NCBI GenBank assembly: GCA_003132165.1 | Contig: PKWW01000048.1 | Coordinates: forward strand, 1-64,000 | Direction: 5' to 3' | Length of the DNA: 64,000 bases | DNA from: Acidimicrobiaceae bacterium | GTDB lineage: Bacteria > Actinomycetota > Acidimicrobiia > Acidimicrobiales > RAAP-2 | In this document: one piece after another, positions 27,523 to 34,995 of the stretch | How the letters are laid out: every line of letters starts with the position of its first letter | How positions within the stretch are numbered: position 1 is the stretch's first letter | Notes under the pieces: generated by a model | Database searches by the model: none | What the model was told of the DNA's origin: nothing | The model's input: only the letters and a program-made list of their open reading frames with translations | Made by a program: the position numbers and the translations under genes

Positions 27523-27927
27523 TCACTTCGCTGTCGATAAGCCAAGACGATGGCATGTCACAGCCCCCTTGGTGAGCGCCCGCACCATCGCCACGCTGCT
27601 CCCTGTAAGAGTCTCTTCGCGAGCTGCAGCCGTGAGATCTCGAGCGACGCGCTCGAGAGAGGAGTTGCCCGATTGCGCTAGAGCCGAAATCAGCGACCCC
27701 GGGACCGCTATCGCGAAGAACTGATCAGGTGTCGGCTTTGGCGGCAACTTTGGAGGCGTTCCGATGAGTCTGCAGGCGGCGGCCTCACGTTGAAGATGGT
27801 GGCTTTGCATTGACAGCGAGGCATTGGTTGAACAGCTCGCCAGCAAAAGGCCGAATACTCCGAGGCACACGAAACACCGCAACATTCGTCGAACTCGAAG
27901 TGTTCTTATTGTGCTAGGTACCCCCAT
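27523..27927 (-). CDS. Putative lipoprotein of unknown function
   Basis: About 134 residues. The N-terminus has basic residues, a hydrophobic core and a lipobox (CLGVFGLLLASC), so the mature protein would be lipid-anchored. The rest, with PPKLPPKPTPDQFFAIAVPGSLISALAQS and two further Cys, matches nothing I know. The start is uncertain: the ATG at 27927 or the one at 27885 both leave a workable signal. The frame is open further upstream, but that part is not signal-like. It stands alone in the accessory stretch. Confidence 0.6.
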   Translation of the reverse strand: MGVPSTIRTLRVRRMLRCFVCLGVFGLLLASCSTNASLSMQSHHLQREAAACRLIGTPPKLPPKPTPDQFFAIAVPGSLISALAQSGNSSLERVARDLTAAAREETLTGSSVAMVRALTKGAVTCHRLGLSTAK

Positions 27928-28163
27928 TGACTGAATGTTATTGCGTGCCGCACACCGCGTGTCCCTGGGCAACACCTTGTTGGGACGGTGGCCCGACGCA
28001 ATAAGAACGCAAGCCTGCATTGACGCCTGATTTGATGACGGGGTTCCGGTCGCCATAATTGACAATTGAGACTTTCCAAGGATTGCGGACGTGTGAGACT
28101 GAAATCATCCAAAGGGCCAGCGCCCGCTGCTATGTGACGTGATGACAACGGATTGGAGAGTTG

Positions 28164-28901
28164 ATGCTTCAGTATGCAGTAGTCACGCACGGTGACAGGC
28201 CCGATCTTCACGACCAACTCCCCGACGCATTTCGCGAGGTCTGGCCGGAGTTCATCTTTCACGATGCGGTTGCCAGTGAGTACATTGCGCGAGTAGACGA
28301 GCACTTCGCGTTCTTCGGGATCTTGATTGTCGATGAGGGACAAGTCATTGCCGGCGGTTGGGGTGTGCCACTCGCGTGGGACGGCACAATTGACAACCTC
28401 CCATCCGGGTACGATGCTGCCCTCGTGCAAGCCGTTGAGGGCTGCGAGACCGATGTGACTCCCAACACGTTGAGCCTGATGGCCATTGCTGTGCGTTCAA
28501 CGCGCCAAGGAGAGGGACTTTCCGCTCGGGTCATCGAAGCGCTCGCGGAGCGTGCAGCGTCGCGCGGTCTGTCAAGAATTATCGCACCAATACGCCCAAC
28601 TCTAAAGGTCAGCTATCCGTTGGCCACGATGGATGACTTCTCGCAGTGGACACGCGTAGATGGCCTGCACCTCGACCCTTGGATACGCACCCACCAGAGA
28701 ATGGGCGCCTCAATCCTGGCAACCGCACCGGCCTCGATGACCATCGTGGGGACGGTAGCGGAGTGGGAATCGTGGGCGCAGATGGCATTTCCCCAGAGCG
28801 GGAGCTACATCGTCCCGGGGGCCCTCGACGTGGTGGTGATCGATCGAGAGCAGGATCACGGCATCTACGTAGAACCCAACCTTTGGATGCAACACAAGTA
28901 A
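28164..28901 (+). CDS. GNAT-superfamily acetyltransferase-like protein
   Basis: About 245 residues. ILIVDEGQVIAGGWGVPLAWD, then LSLMAIAVRSTRQGEGLSARVIEALAERAASRGLSRIIAPIRPT follow the GNAT layout, with RQGEGLS in place of the usual R/Q-x-x-G-x-G/A acetyl-CoA loop. The C-terminal part (DPWIRTHQRMGA, then WESWAQMAFPQSGSYIVPGALDVV) is typical of larger GNAT proteins of unknown substrate. The ATG at 28164 follows GGAGAG. No partner gene adjoins. Confidence 0.7.
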   Translation: MLQYAVVTHGDRPDLHDQLPDAFREVWPEFIFHDAVASEYIARVDEHFAFFGILIVDEGQVIAGGWGVPLAWDGTIDNLPSGYDAALVQAVEGCETDVTPNTLSLMAIAVRSTRQGEGLSARVIEALAERAASRGLSRIIAPIRPTLKVSYPLATMDDFSQWTRVDGLHLDPWIRTHQRMGASILATAPASMTIVGTVAEWESWAQMAFPQSGSYIVPGALDVVVIDREQDHGIYVEPNLWMQHK

Positions 28902-29067
28902 AGGAATAGAGGAAGCTGCGGTTGTCCGAGTCCCGACCTGACAGGTCCATCATCTTCCACTGGCGTTTGACCGCTTGATAGGAGACGAGGGCCGCCGGGC
29001 TATGTCGGGCTGATTGCCAACGGGCATCGAAAACAGCAACATGTGTTCATCGCTTGAGCCAACTAGT

Positions 29068-31122
29068 TCACTGGCTTGTCGTCGTAATCGTCACCTCATT
29101 CAAAGCCGTCTTGGTGTTGGTCTTCACTATCACGTGCACCGAGACCAAGGACTCCAAATATTTCGCCACTGTCTGCCCCCTGCTCTTGGCGAGTGCAGTG
29201 CTCTGCCTTGCATAGCTGGTCACAACGAGCGAAGCACCTGGGAGTAACTTCTTGGCCAAGGTCCTCAGCGCAAGCCTTTCAATCGCACTCAACGAACTGC
29301 CCTTCGCTCCAAAATTGATGGTGAGTCTCGCCGGTCTCGCTGGAAGCGTGAAAGTGATCGACGTCGATCCTGAACTCGCCGCTAGGTACGTGGAGTCTGC
29401 GGCCTTCGTCGCCGTCACCACGCACGTGCCGGCGCCAGTCACGCTCAATGAAGTGCCGGTGACTAAGCAACCTTGCGCGGTACCCGAAAGGACCGCGTAA
29501 CTTAACTTGCCCAGACCCGAGCCGCCCGTTGTAGTGAGCGCGAGCGCAACGCCCACCGTTCCCTTAGCCGAAGTGATATTGAGCGAAGCCTGATTCTGCT
29601 TCGCCGCGACGACGAACACCGGATCGTTCGAAAAGGTCACGGAGGCCGAACCATCTATGGAGGATGTGCCCACCGCCACCAGGCCCGTTGAAGTCAGTTG
29701 ATAGACGACATCTCCGGATGCGATGCTCGCGTCGGTGATCGCCATCGTGATCGGGGAAATTGACGTCGGCGTCGTGCCGTCGGGCGCCTGCCACGCCACC
29801 GCCAGGGCAAAGAGGTAGGTCTGACCCGCAGGTAACATCGCCGCCAGTGTCGACGAGTCGACGATTGGATAGACGCTAACCGTCGTACCAACAGGTAGCG
29901 CATTCGCTGGCACCCATATTGTTCCACTCCCCGCGCCGGAAACTCCCGAAATGGTCACAGAGGTCGTACTCGACGCAGTCACCGAAGTCGGCGCGCCAAA
30001 CACCGAAGCAGGAATGCTTCCGACTGTGGGGGCCGGCGCATTGGCGGGACCCGTCGGGGACGAACCTGCGCCTGATGCAAGGGCGAGATTAACGGTGAAC
30101 CCGTGTTGCGAACCGGTGCTGGAAGTCCACGTGCCCGCAACGAGACCCGAGTTGTTGACGCTACTCACATCCGTTTCAGTGGAACCGGGGTAGTTGATGA
30201 ACGTGAGTTGTCCCCCGTTCATCAACCATGAGGAATGTGTTGGAGCGCAACCGTTTCCCGAGTTCCCCGCAATCGACCCGAGGTCATTGATCGCATTCAG
30301 CGTCGTCCACCCACAGAATCCGATCGGCACGGACGGATCAATGAAAGTCGTGAACGTGCTGCCCGTATCCGTGAATCCCTCGTTCGGAGGAACATCGCCC
30401 GTCAGAAAGACCGTCGTGCCAACCATCACATTCGAATTGTTTATTCCTAATAGCTGGGTGCCCGAGTCAGGAAGACTGCCAGCCGGCGCGCCCGGAACAT
30501 TGTAAGTCGTGAACGTACCGTCTTGCCACACAAAGCCTTCATAGCCGGTGGCGGCGCCGATGTTGTTGTCCGGGTAGGTATAACCGTCAAGGTCCGTCGT
30601 GAAGAAATAGCCAACCACGACACCGGCATTGTTCACGTCGCTCGCGACGGTCCCCCACTGATCGCCCGAGGTGGCTTGCGGATCATCCAACCAAGTGAAA
30701 ACACCGCTCCCGGAGCGGACAAAGCTGTGCTCGACGGTGTTCGCACTGTTCCAGAAGGTGCCCGTCACTGCACCGGCATCATTGATCGAACTGATCTCGG
30801 TCGTGTCAGACCCTGGGACGTCGATAACGGTGATAGTGCCATTGGCATCGATGAACCCGTGCTGACCGCTGGCGTCCAAAAAATAACCGGCGACCACGCC
30901 TGAATTGTTCACCCAAGTTACGTGGGTGGCGCTGGCTCCGGGTACGTCAATGATGGTGAAGTTTGGAACAGCCGTCGCCCTCGGCGCCGACTCGCCCGAG
31001 GTCGCGCCCGCCAGAGAGCCGGACAACGGCACTCCTACAAGCGTCAGTCCTCCAAAAGTTAAAGAGAGAGCAAAGAATGCTCTCCAAATCTTGGTGGTGG
31101 AAATATTCCGTAGGTCAAACAT
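29068..31122 (-). CDS. Large secreted HAF-repeat protein with C-terminal OmpA-like domain
   Basis: A 684-residue exported protein. A signal peptide (about 1-41) is followed by HAF-type extracellular repeats: units of the kind FTIIDVPGASATHVTWVNN, GVVAGYFLDASGQHGFI, VIDVPGSDTTEISSIND recur across about 50-330. A Thr/Ser/Val-rich beta region (about 360-590) follows. The last 85 residues (LTINFGAKGSSLSAIERLAL, AKSRGQTVAKYLESL, VHVIVKTNT) resemble an OmpA-type peptidoglycan-associated fold. This suggests a wall-anchored surface protein. Role unknown. It is alone in its operon. Confidence 0.75.
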   Translation of the reverse strand: MFDLRNISTTKIWRAFFALSLTFGGLTLVGVPLSGSLAGATSGESAPRATAVPNFTIIDVPGASATHVTWVNNSGVVAGYFLDASGQHGFIDANGTITVIDVPGSDTTEISSINDAGAVTGTFWNSANTVEHSFVRSGSGVFTWLDDPQATSGDQWGTVASDVNNAGVVVGYFFTTDLDGYTYPDNNIGAATGYEGFVWQDGTFTTYNVPGAPAGSLPDSGTQLLGINNSNVMVGTTVFLTGDVPPNEGFTDTGSTFTTFIDPSVPIGFCGWTTLNAINDLGSIAGNSGNGCAPTHSSWLMNGGQLTFINYPGSTETDVSSVNNSGLVAGTWTSSTGSQHGFTVNLALASGAGSSPTGPANAPAPTVGSIPASVFGAPTSVTASSTTSVTISGVSGAGSGTIWVPANALPVGTTVSVYPIVDSSTLAAMLPAGQTYLFALAVAWQAPDGTTPTSISPITMAITDASIASGDVVYQLTSTGLVAVGTSSIDGSASVTFSNDPVFVVAAKQNQASLNITSAKGTVGVALALTTTGGSGLGKLSYAVLSGTAQGCLVTGTSLSVTGAGTCVVTATKAADSTYLAASSGSTSITFTLPARPARLTINFGAKGSSLSAIERLALRTLAKKLLPGASLVVTSYARQSTALAKSRGQTVAKYLESLVSVHVIVKTNTKTALNEVTITTTSQ

Positions 31123-31214
31123 GAACGCTCACCATCGCCTTCTCGCGGCTACTGCAGTCAGCACGGCCGTGACGTGCCCGCGTCTCCGTTCTACAACCTC
31201 GCCAACGGTCAAAA

Positions 31215-31254
31215 CCTCTTGACGAGTAGGGCCGATATACCCTTTGTCAAGAGG
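31215..31254. repeat. 9-bp inverted repeat upstream of the HAF protein gene
   Basis: CCTCTTGAC (31215-31223) and GTCAAGAGG (31246-31254) are perfect inverted repeats separated by 22 bases. Each arm contains a TTGAC. The minus-strand copy gives TTGACA at 31250-31245, a good -35 element for the gene at 31122. It could be an operator or a promoter-overlapping hairpin. Confidence 0.55.
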
Positions 31255-31302
31255 ACCATTGATCGCTGCAACTGATGCCGCACGAGCGAATCGCCTCGGA
31301 CG

Positions 31303-31593
31303 TCATGAAGATCGATCGCCGTGAGTTCGGCCCGTATGGCCTCTTGCAGGTCGAAGTCGCGCGAGGACGACGATGGCGTTGGCGGCGATGAGCACGGCCT
31401 TCGGATTCAAGGTGTAGTTCGCGACCACTATCGGTGCGCTTGGCGCAGACAACCTCGCCGACACCGTACCGGTAACTCCGGAACTTGACGTCGCCGCCCC
31501 TGACGTCGGGACCGAGAAGCCGGTGACGGCAAGGCCGGTAGTGGCCAGCGCGAGGCTTACGGCGACTCTCGAAAGGCGACTTGGCTTGCGCAC
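31303..31593 (-). CDS. Small secreted protein, possibly truncated
   Basis: 96 residues: a clear signal peptide (VRKPSRLSRVAVSLALATTGLAVTGF), a Ser/Thr/Val segment and an odd Arg/His-rich end (LRPARGHTGRTHGDRSS) that looks out of frame. A strong GGGGGA lies six bases before the GTG at 31593, so the start is probably real. The tail suggests a frameshifted or shortened relative of a longer exported protein. Function unknown. Confidence 0.5.
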   Translation of the reverse strand: MRKPSRLSRVAVSLALATTGLAVTGFSVPTSGAATSSSGVTGTVSARLSAPSAPIVVANYTLNPKAVLIAANAIVVLARLRPARGHTGRTHGDRSS

Positions 31594-31881
31594 GGCACAT
31601 CCCCCTGAGTCGACGACTCAACTGCACATTGTCTGTACGCGGGGCCGAAGACAATGGTTTTACCACATTCGGTTCATTTTTCGACATCTTGTCAACGGAG
31701 TGCGGGCGGCGCTCACGGCCCCGTTTGACGAACGTTGACCAATGCAACGACATCCCCGATCGCCGAAGTCGTTCGACCATGCAATGCAGTTCGTGACAGC
31801 GGTACGAGCAGCTCAGAGGCCCGACGTGTGCCCACACTCACCATCACACCCCATCGGGCCTCGAGTTTACTGAAGGTGGGA
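31594..31881. other. Intergenic stretch, no gene seen
   Basis: About 290 bp between the small secreted protein gene and the core block. Frames on both strands are arginine-rich, lack motifs and overlap one another. No RNA gene or terminator recognised. Confidence 0.4.
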
Positions 31882-32370
31882 TTAGGCGAAGCGCGCTAGT
31901 TTTCCGATCGTCATGTCGTCATTTGACATCAGTCGAAGCGACTCGTCCTCGCATCCAACCAATGTTCCCTCAGCCGCCCAGACGGTCACGGGTCGAGGGG
32001 GTGCGGGCCGGTTGTAGGCCTTGGTGATCGTCGCGACATCGTTGGTGACGTTGACTTCGTCATCGCTCAAAAGCGCCCGCACGACTTGCGCGTGGGCCTC
32101 GCTATCACGCTCGGCCTCGACCACGACGTGCTCGAGGTCCACGATCCAACTGAGCGTCTTGACGTCACGCGCGAGGAGTGAGGCGCTGTAATCGCCCGAG
32201 ACCCGCAGCCAGACACCAACCGGTCCGTGCCACTGGTCCTTCAGGGATGCCACACAGATGACGGTGTCGGCGTCGGTGATCGAGAGCGTCACGGGCGACG
32301 ACTGGAGGGACAGGAAATCGGCGAGTTCCTCGAGTCGGTCGAACGATGAGGAGAGGTGCACCAGCGCCAC
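31882..32370 (-). CDS. Hypothetical protein coupled to DUF2469
   Basis: 162 residues from the GTG at 32370, which lies two bases after the DUF2469 stop, so the two are translationally linked. It is acidic and soluble (LVHLSSSFDRLEELADFLS, VDLEHVVVEAERDSEAHAQV, TVWAAEGTLVGCEDESLRL). I do not recognise the family. It ends the leftward core block and may be an Acidimicrobiia-specific gene. Confidence 0.7.
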   Translation of the reverse strand: MALVHLSSSFDRLEELADFLSLQSSPVTLSITDADTVICVASLKDQWHGPVGVWLRVSGDYSASLLARDVKTLSWIVDLEHVVVEAERDSEAHAQVVRALLSDDEVNVTNDVATITKAYNRPAPPRPVTVWAAEGTLVGCEDESLRLMSNDDMTIGKLARFA

Positions 32371-32372
32371 GG

Positions 32373-32672
32373 TCAGGGCTGCAGGTCTTCCTTGGGTAGA
32401 CGCTCGATGTTCACGTCGCGAAAGGTCAACACCCGCACCGAGGGGACGAAGCGTGCGGCCCGGTACATGTCCCAAACCCAGGCGTCGGTGAGAATGACTT
32501 CGAGCAGAGTGGGTGTGCCCGACGAGCGGACCTCGACGGCTACCGAGTTCGCCAGGTAGAAGCGGCGGTCGGTCTCGACGGCGAAGTCGAACATCCCAAC
32601 GACGGCTTTGTACTCCTGCACGAGAGCGAGTTCAAGAGTTGACTCGTAGTCGTCGAGCTCTTCTTCACCCAA
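32373..32672 (-). CDS. DUF2469-family protein
   Basis: 99 residues with the family text ELDDYESTLELALVQEYKAVVGMF, VETDRRFYLANSVAV and TDAWVWDMYRAARFVPSVRVLTFRDVNIERL. DUF2469 is widely conserved in actinobacteria next to rplS, usually after lepB and rnhB. Function is unknown. Here it follows rplS directly, six bases on. Confidence 0.93.
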   Translation of the reverse strand: MGEEELDDYESTLELALVQEYKAVVGMFDFAVETDRRFYLANSVAVEVRSSGTPTLLEVILTDAWVWDMYRAARFVPSVRVLTFRDVNIERLPKEDLQP

Positions 32673-32678
32673 GAGAGA

Positions 32679-33035
32679 CTACGGACGCTCGGTAACGCGA
32701 AGCTCCTTGATCTTGGCGGCTTTTCCACGCAGATCACGGAGGTAGTACAACTTGGCGCGACGAACGTCACCGTAGGAGTCGACTTCAATCTTGGCAATAG
32801 TCGGGGCGTGCACGGGGAACGTGCGCTCCACGCCGACACCGAAACTGATCTTGCGGACGGTGAACGTCTCCTGCACGCCAGAACCCTGGCGACGGATAAC
32901 GACGCCCTGGAAGACCTGGACGCGCTCGCGGGTCCCCTCGACCACGCGTACGTGGACCTTCAGGGTGTCACCGGTGCGGAAGGATGGAATGTCGTCGCGG
33001 AGCGAGTCGCGGTCGATGAGGTCAGTCGGATTCAT
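32679..33035 (-). CDS. rplS: 50S ribosomal protein L19
   Basis: 118 residues: [38 protein letters not shown], then [22 protein letters not shown] and [20 protein letters not shown]. It lies at the 30S-50S interface. A 38-bp gap separates it from trmD. Confidence 0.97.
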   Translation of the reverse strand: MNPTDLIDRDSLRDDIPSFRTGDTLKVHVRVVEGTRERVQVFQGVVIRRQGSGVQETFTVRKISFGVGVERTFPVHAPTIAKIEVDSYGDVRRAKLYYLRDLRGKAAKIKELRVTERP

Positions 33036-33073
33036 GAGAGCGGTCCCTTTCGGATCACTGAGGCTTTAGAAGT

Positions 33074-33826
33074 TTAGCCGTTCTCGCGGGGGTCCACCGG
33101 CGCGGCGAATTCAGCCAGAATCGCCGCATCCTGGGCGCTGAGCCCTCCCCGGCGCGCAATCAGGTCCGGTCGGCGCTCGATCGTGCGCGCCAGCGCCTGG
33201 GCCCGGCGCCAGCGCGCGATCCGAGCGTGATCGCCCGAACGCAGTATTTCAGGCACGTCCAGGCCCCGAACCGAGGCCGGCTTGGTGTAGTGGGGGTATT
33301 CGAGCAGACCGTCGCCGAAGGACTCCTCGACGCTGGACTCGTCGTTTCCGAGCGCGCCCGGCAGTAGCCGTACGACGGCCTCTATCACGCACAGCGCCGC
33401 CAGTTCCCCGCCGGCGAGCACGAAGTCGCCGATCGAGACCTCGTCGTCCACCGCCAGATCGAGCGCACGCTGGTCGAAACCCTCGTAGCGGCCGCACAGC
33501 AGCGTGAAGCCGTCGAGCCCACTCAACTCGCGCGCTACATCGTGATCGAACGTGCGCCCCGACGGCGAGAGGGCGATCACCGGCCGGCAAAGACCGGGCG
33601 TCTCTTCAATGGTGCGGATGATCGGCTCCGCGCGAAGGACCATGCCCGCTCCTCCGCCGAAGGGCGTGTCGTCGACCGTTCGATGCGGGTCGTCGGTGGC
33701 GTCGCGAAAGTCGTGCAGGTGCAGTTCGAAGACGCCGCGCTCGCGGGCACGCCCGAGCACTGAGGTCGTCGCGTACTGTCCCACCGCCTCGGGAAACAGC
33801 GTGAGGACGTCGATGCGCAGGGTCAC
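33074..33826 (-). CDS. trmD: tRNA (guanine-N1)-methyltransferase TrmD
   Basis: 250 residues of the SPOUT knot family: RIDVLTLFPEAV, DDTPFGGGAGMVLRAEPI, LLCGRYEGFDQRALD, SIGDFVLAGGELAALCVIEAVVRLLPG and LEYPHYTKPA. It methylates G37 of tRNAs using S-adenosylmethionine. GTG start, four-base overlap with rimM. Confidence 0.97.
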   Translation of the reverse strand: MTLRIDVLTLFPEAVGQYATTSVLGRARERGVFELHLHDFRDATDDPHRTVDDTPFGGGAGMVLRAEPIIRTIEETPGLCRPVIALSPSGRTFDHDVARELSGLDGFTLLCGRYEGFDQRALDLAVDDEVSIGDFVLAGGELAALCVIEAVVRLLPGALGNDESSVEESFGDGLLEYPHYTKPASVRGLDVPEILRSGDHARIARWRRAQALARTIERRPDLIARRGGLSAQDAAILAEFAAPVDPRENG

Positions 33827-34302
33827 TCGAAGAGGCCTTCGGGCGCGTCGATGTCGATCCGCTCATTGGCGTGGACGTTCGTGACGAATGTGAGGGGAAC
33901 CAGCGCGCCGTTGTCGAGCACGAGGATGTCGCTCGCGGGATTCGCCTCGACGTCCACCACGACTCCGCGGTACTCGCCCGATGCGTCGTAGACCTTCGCG
34001 CGAAAGAGATCGTCGATCCAGATGACGTCGTCGTCCTCGATACGCTGCGCCGAGAGCACGACCCCGCGCCACTGTTCGGCGTCCTCGCGGGTGACGATCC
34101 GGTCAAAGGACACGATGTAGCGGTTCTGGTGCGCGGCAGCGGCCTTCACGACGAGGGATCCCCGATCGGTGTGGAGTTCGGTGCCGGTGTCGAGCCGCTC
34201 TTCGCGGTCGGTCCAGAGGTCGACCAGCACCTGACCCTTGAGTCCTTGGGCCTTGATTATCCGCCCGACTTCGAGCAGGGGGCGCTCGTCGGCGCTCGGC
34301 AT
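33823..34302 (-). CDS. rimM: Ribosome maturation factor RimM
   Basis: 159 residues. The N-terminal RimM barrel (LEVGRIIKAQGLKGQVLVDLWTDREERL) and the C-terminal PRC-barrel (WIDDLFRAKVYDASGEYRGVVVDVEANPASDILVLDNGALVPLTFV) are clear. It assists 30S head assembly, binding S19. It starts at the base where khpA stops. Confidence 0.95.
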   Translation of the reverse strand: MPSADERPLLEVGRIIKAQGLKGQVLVDLWTDREERLDTGTELHTDRGSLVVKAAAAHQNRYIVSFDRIVTREDAEQWRGVVLSAQRIEDDDVIWIDDLFRAKVYDASGEYRGVVVDVEANPASDILVLDNGALVPLTFVTNVHANERIDIDAPEGLFE

Positions 34303-34643
34303 TAGTCGACGATGTCGACTGAAGTGGTCACACCGTCACGCGCGCCAGCGGCGCCCACGAGGGCGCGGATGGCTTGGGCGGTGCGGCCACGACGACCGAT
34401 GATCCGGCCCATGTCGTCCGGTCCGACGCTGAGTGACAGTACGACTTTGCCCTGACGCTCGCTCACATCGACCGAGACGGCGCTCGGGTCTTCAGCGAGG
34501 GACTTGGCAATGAATTCCAGAACGGCCGTGGCCGTGTCCGCTTCGGCACCAACGAAACTCTCGACGACGCTGTCGACGTCAGCGCCTTCGTCGTCGAATG
34601 TGTTGATGTCGCCGGCTTCGTATTCGTCGTGCACGTCGCTCAC
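34302..34643 (-). CDS. khpA: KH-domain RNA-binding protein KhpA with acidic N-terminal extension
   Basis: 113 residues. The KH type 2-like core from about residue 38 (AVLEFIAKSLAEDPSAVSV) has the loop GRIIGRRGRTAQAIRALVGAAG. Ahead of it lies an acidic tail of about 35 residues not present in the usual 75-80 residue proteins. KhpA binds small and messenger RNAs. Position between rpsP and rimM is typical. Confidence 0.93.
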   Translation of the reverse strand: MSDVHDEYEAGDINTFDDEGADVDSVVESFVGAEADTATAVLEFIAKSLAEDPSAVSVDVSERQGKVVLSLSVGPDDMGRIIGRRGRTAQAIRALVGAAGARDGVTTSVDIVD

Positions 34644-34927
34644 TTGGCGGCCTTTGCGGCTTCGAAGGCCTCGAGGGCCCCACTCGCCTTCAGTAACTTC
34701 GCGACGCGCTCGGTCGGCTGCGCACCGTGCTGAAGCCAGTGCACGACCTTGTCGTTGTCGATGGAGAATACGGTCTCGGGCTGAGCGTCCGAGATGCCAC
34801 GGGGCTGGTAGGTGCCGACGATCTCAAGGAACGCACCCGAACGGGCGCGACGGCTCTCAGCCGCCACCACACGGTAGGTCGGTTGCTTCTTCTTACCCAT
34901 ACGCACCAAACGAAGTTTCACAGCCAC
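34640..34927 (-). CDS. rpsP: 30S ribosomal protein S16
   Basis: 95 residues from the GTG at 34927 (VAVKLRLVRMGKKKQPTYRVV). RARSGAFLEIVGTYQPRG and DNDKVVHWLQHGAQPTERVAKLL complete the family pattern. GAAGGGA lies upstream of this GTG; the longer frame from 34963 would add residues over a hairpin. First gene of the rpsP-khpA-rimM-trmD-rplS cluster. Confidence 0.96.
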   Translation of the reverse strand: MAVKLRLVRMGKKKQPTYRVVAAESRRARSGAFLEIVGTYQPRGISDAQPETVFSIDNDKVVHWLQHGAQPTERVAKLLKASGALEAFEAAKAAK

Positions 34928-34951
34928 GACGAAATTCCCTTCAAACCTTTT

Positions 34952-34969
34952 GTTCTGGTCCACCAGAAC
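34952..34969 (-). other. Short hairpin between ffh and rpsP
   Basis: GTTCTGG (34952-34958) and CCAGAAC (34963-34969) pair perfectly across four bases, 24 bases before the rpsP start and 26 bases after ffh. There is no T-run. It may be a weak attenuator, a leader element or an RNA-processing site. Confidence 0.4.
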
Positions 34970-34995
34970 TGGGCGATATACCCGAGCAGAGAAGT

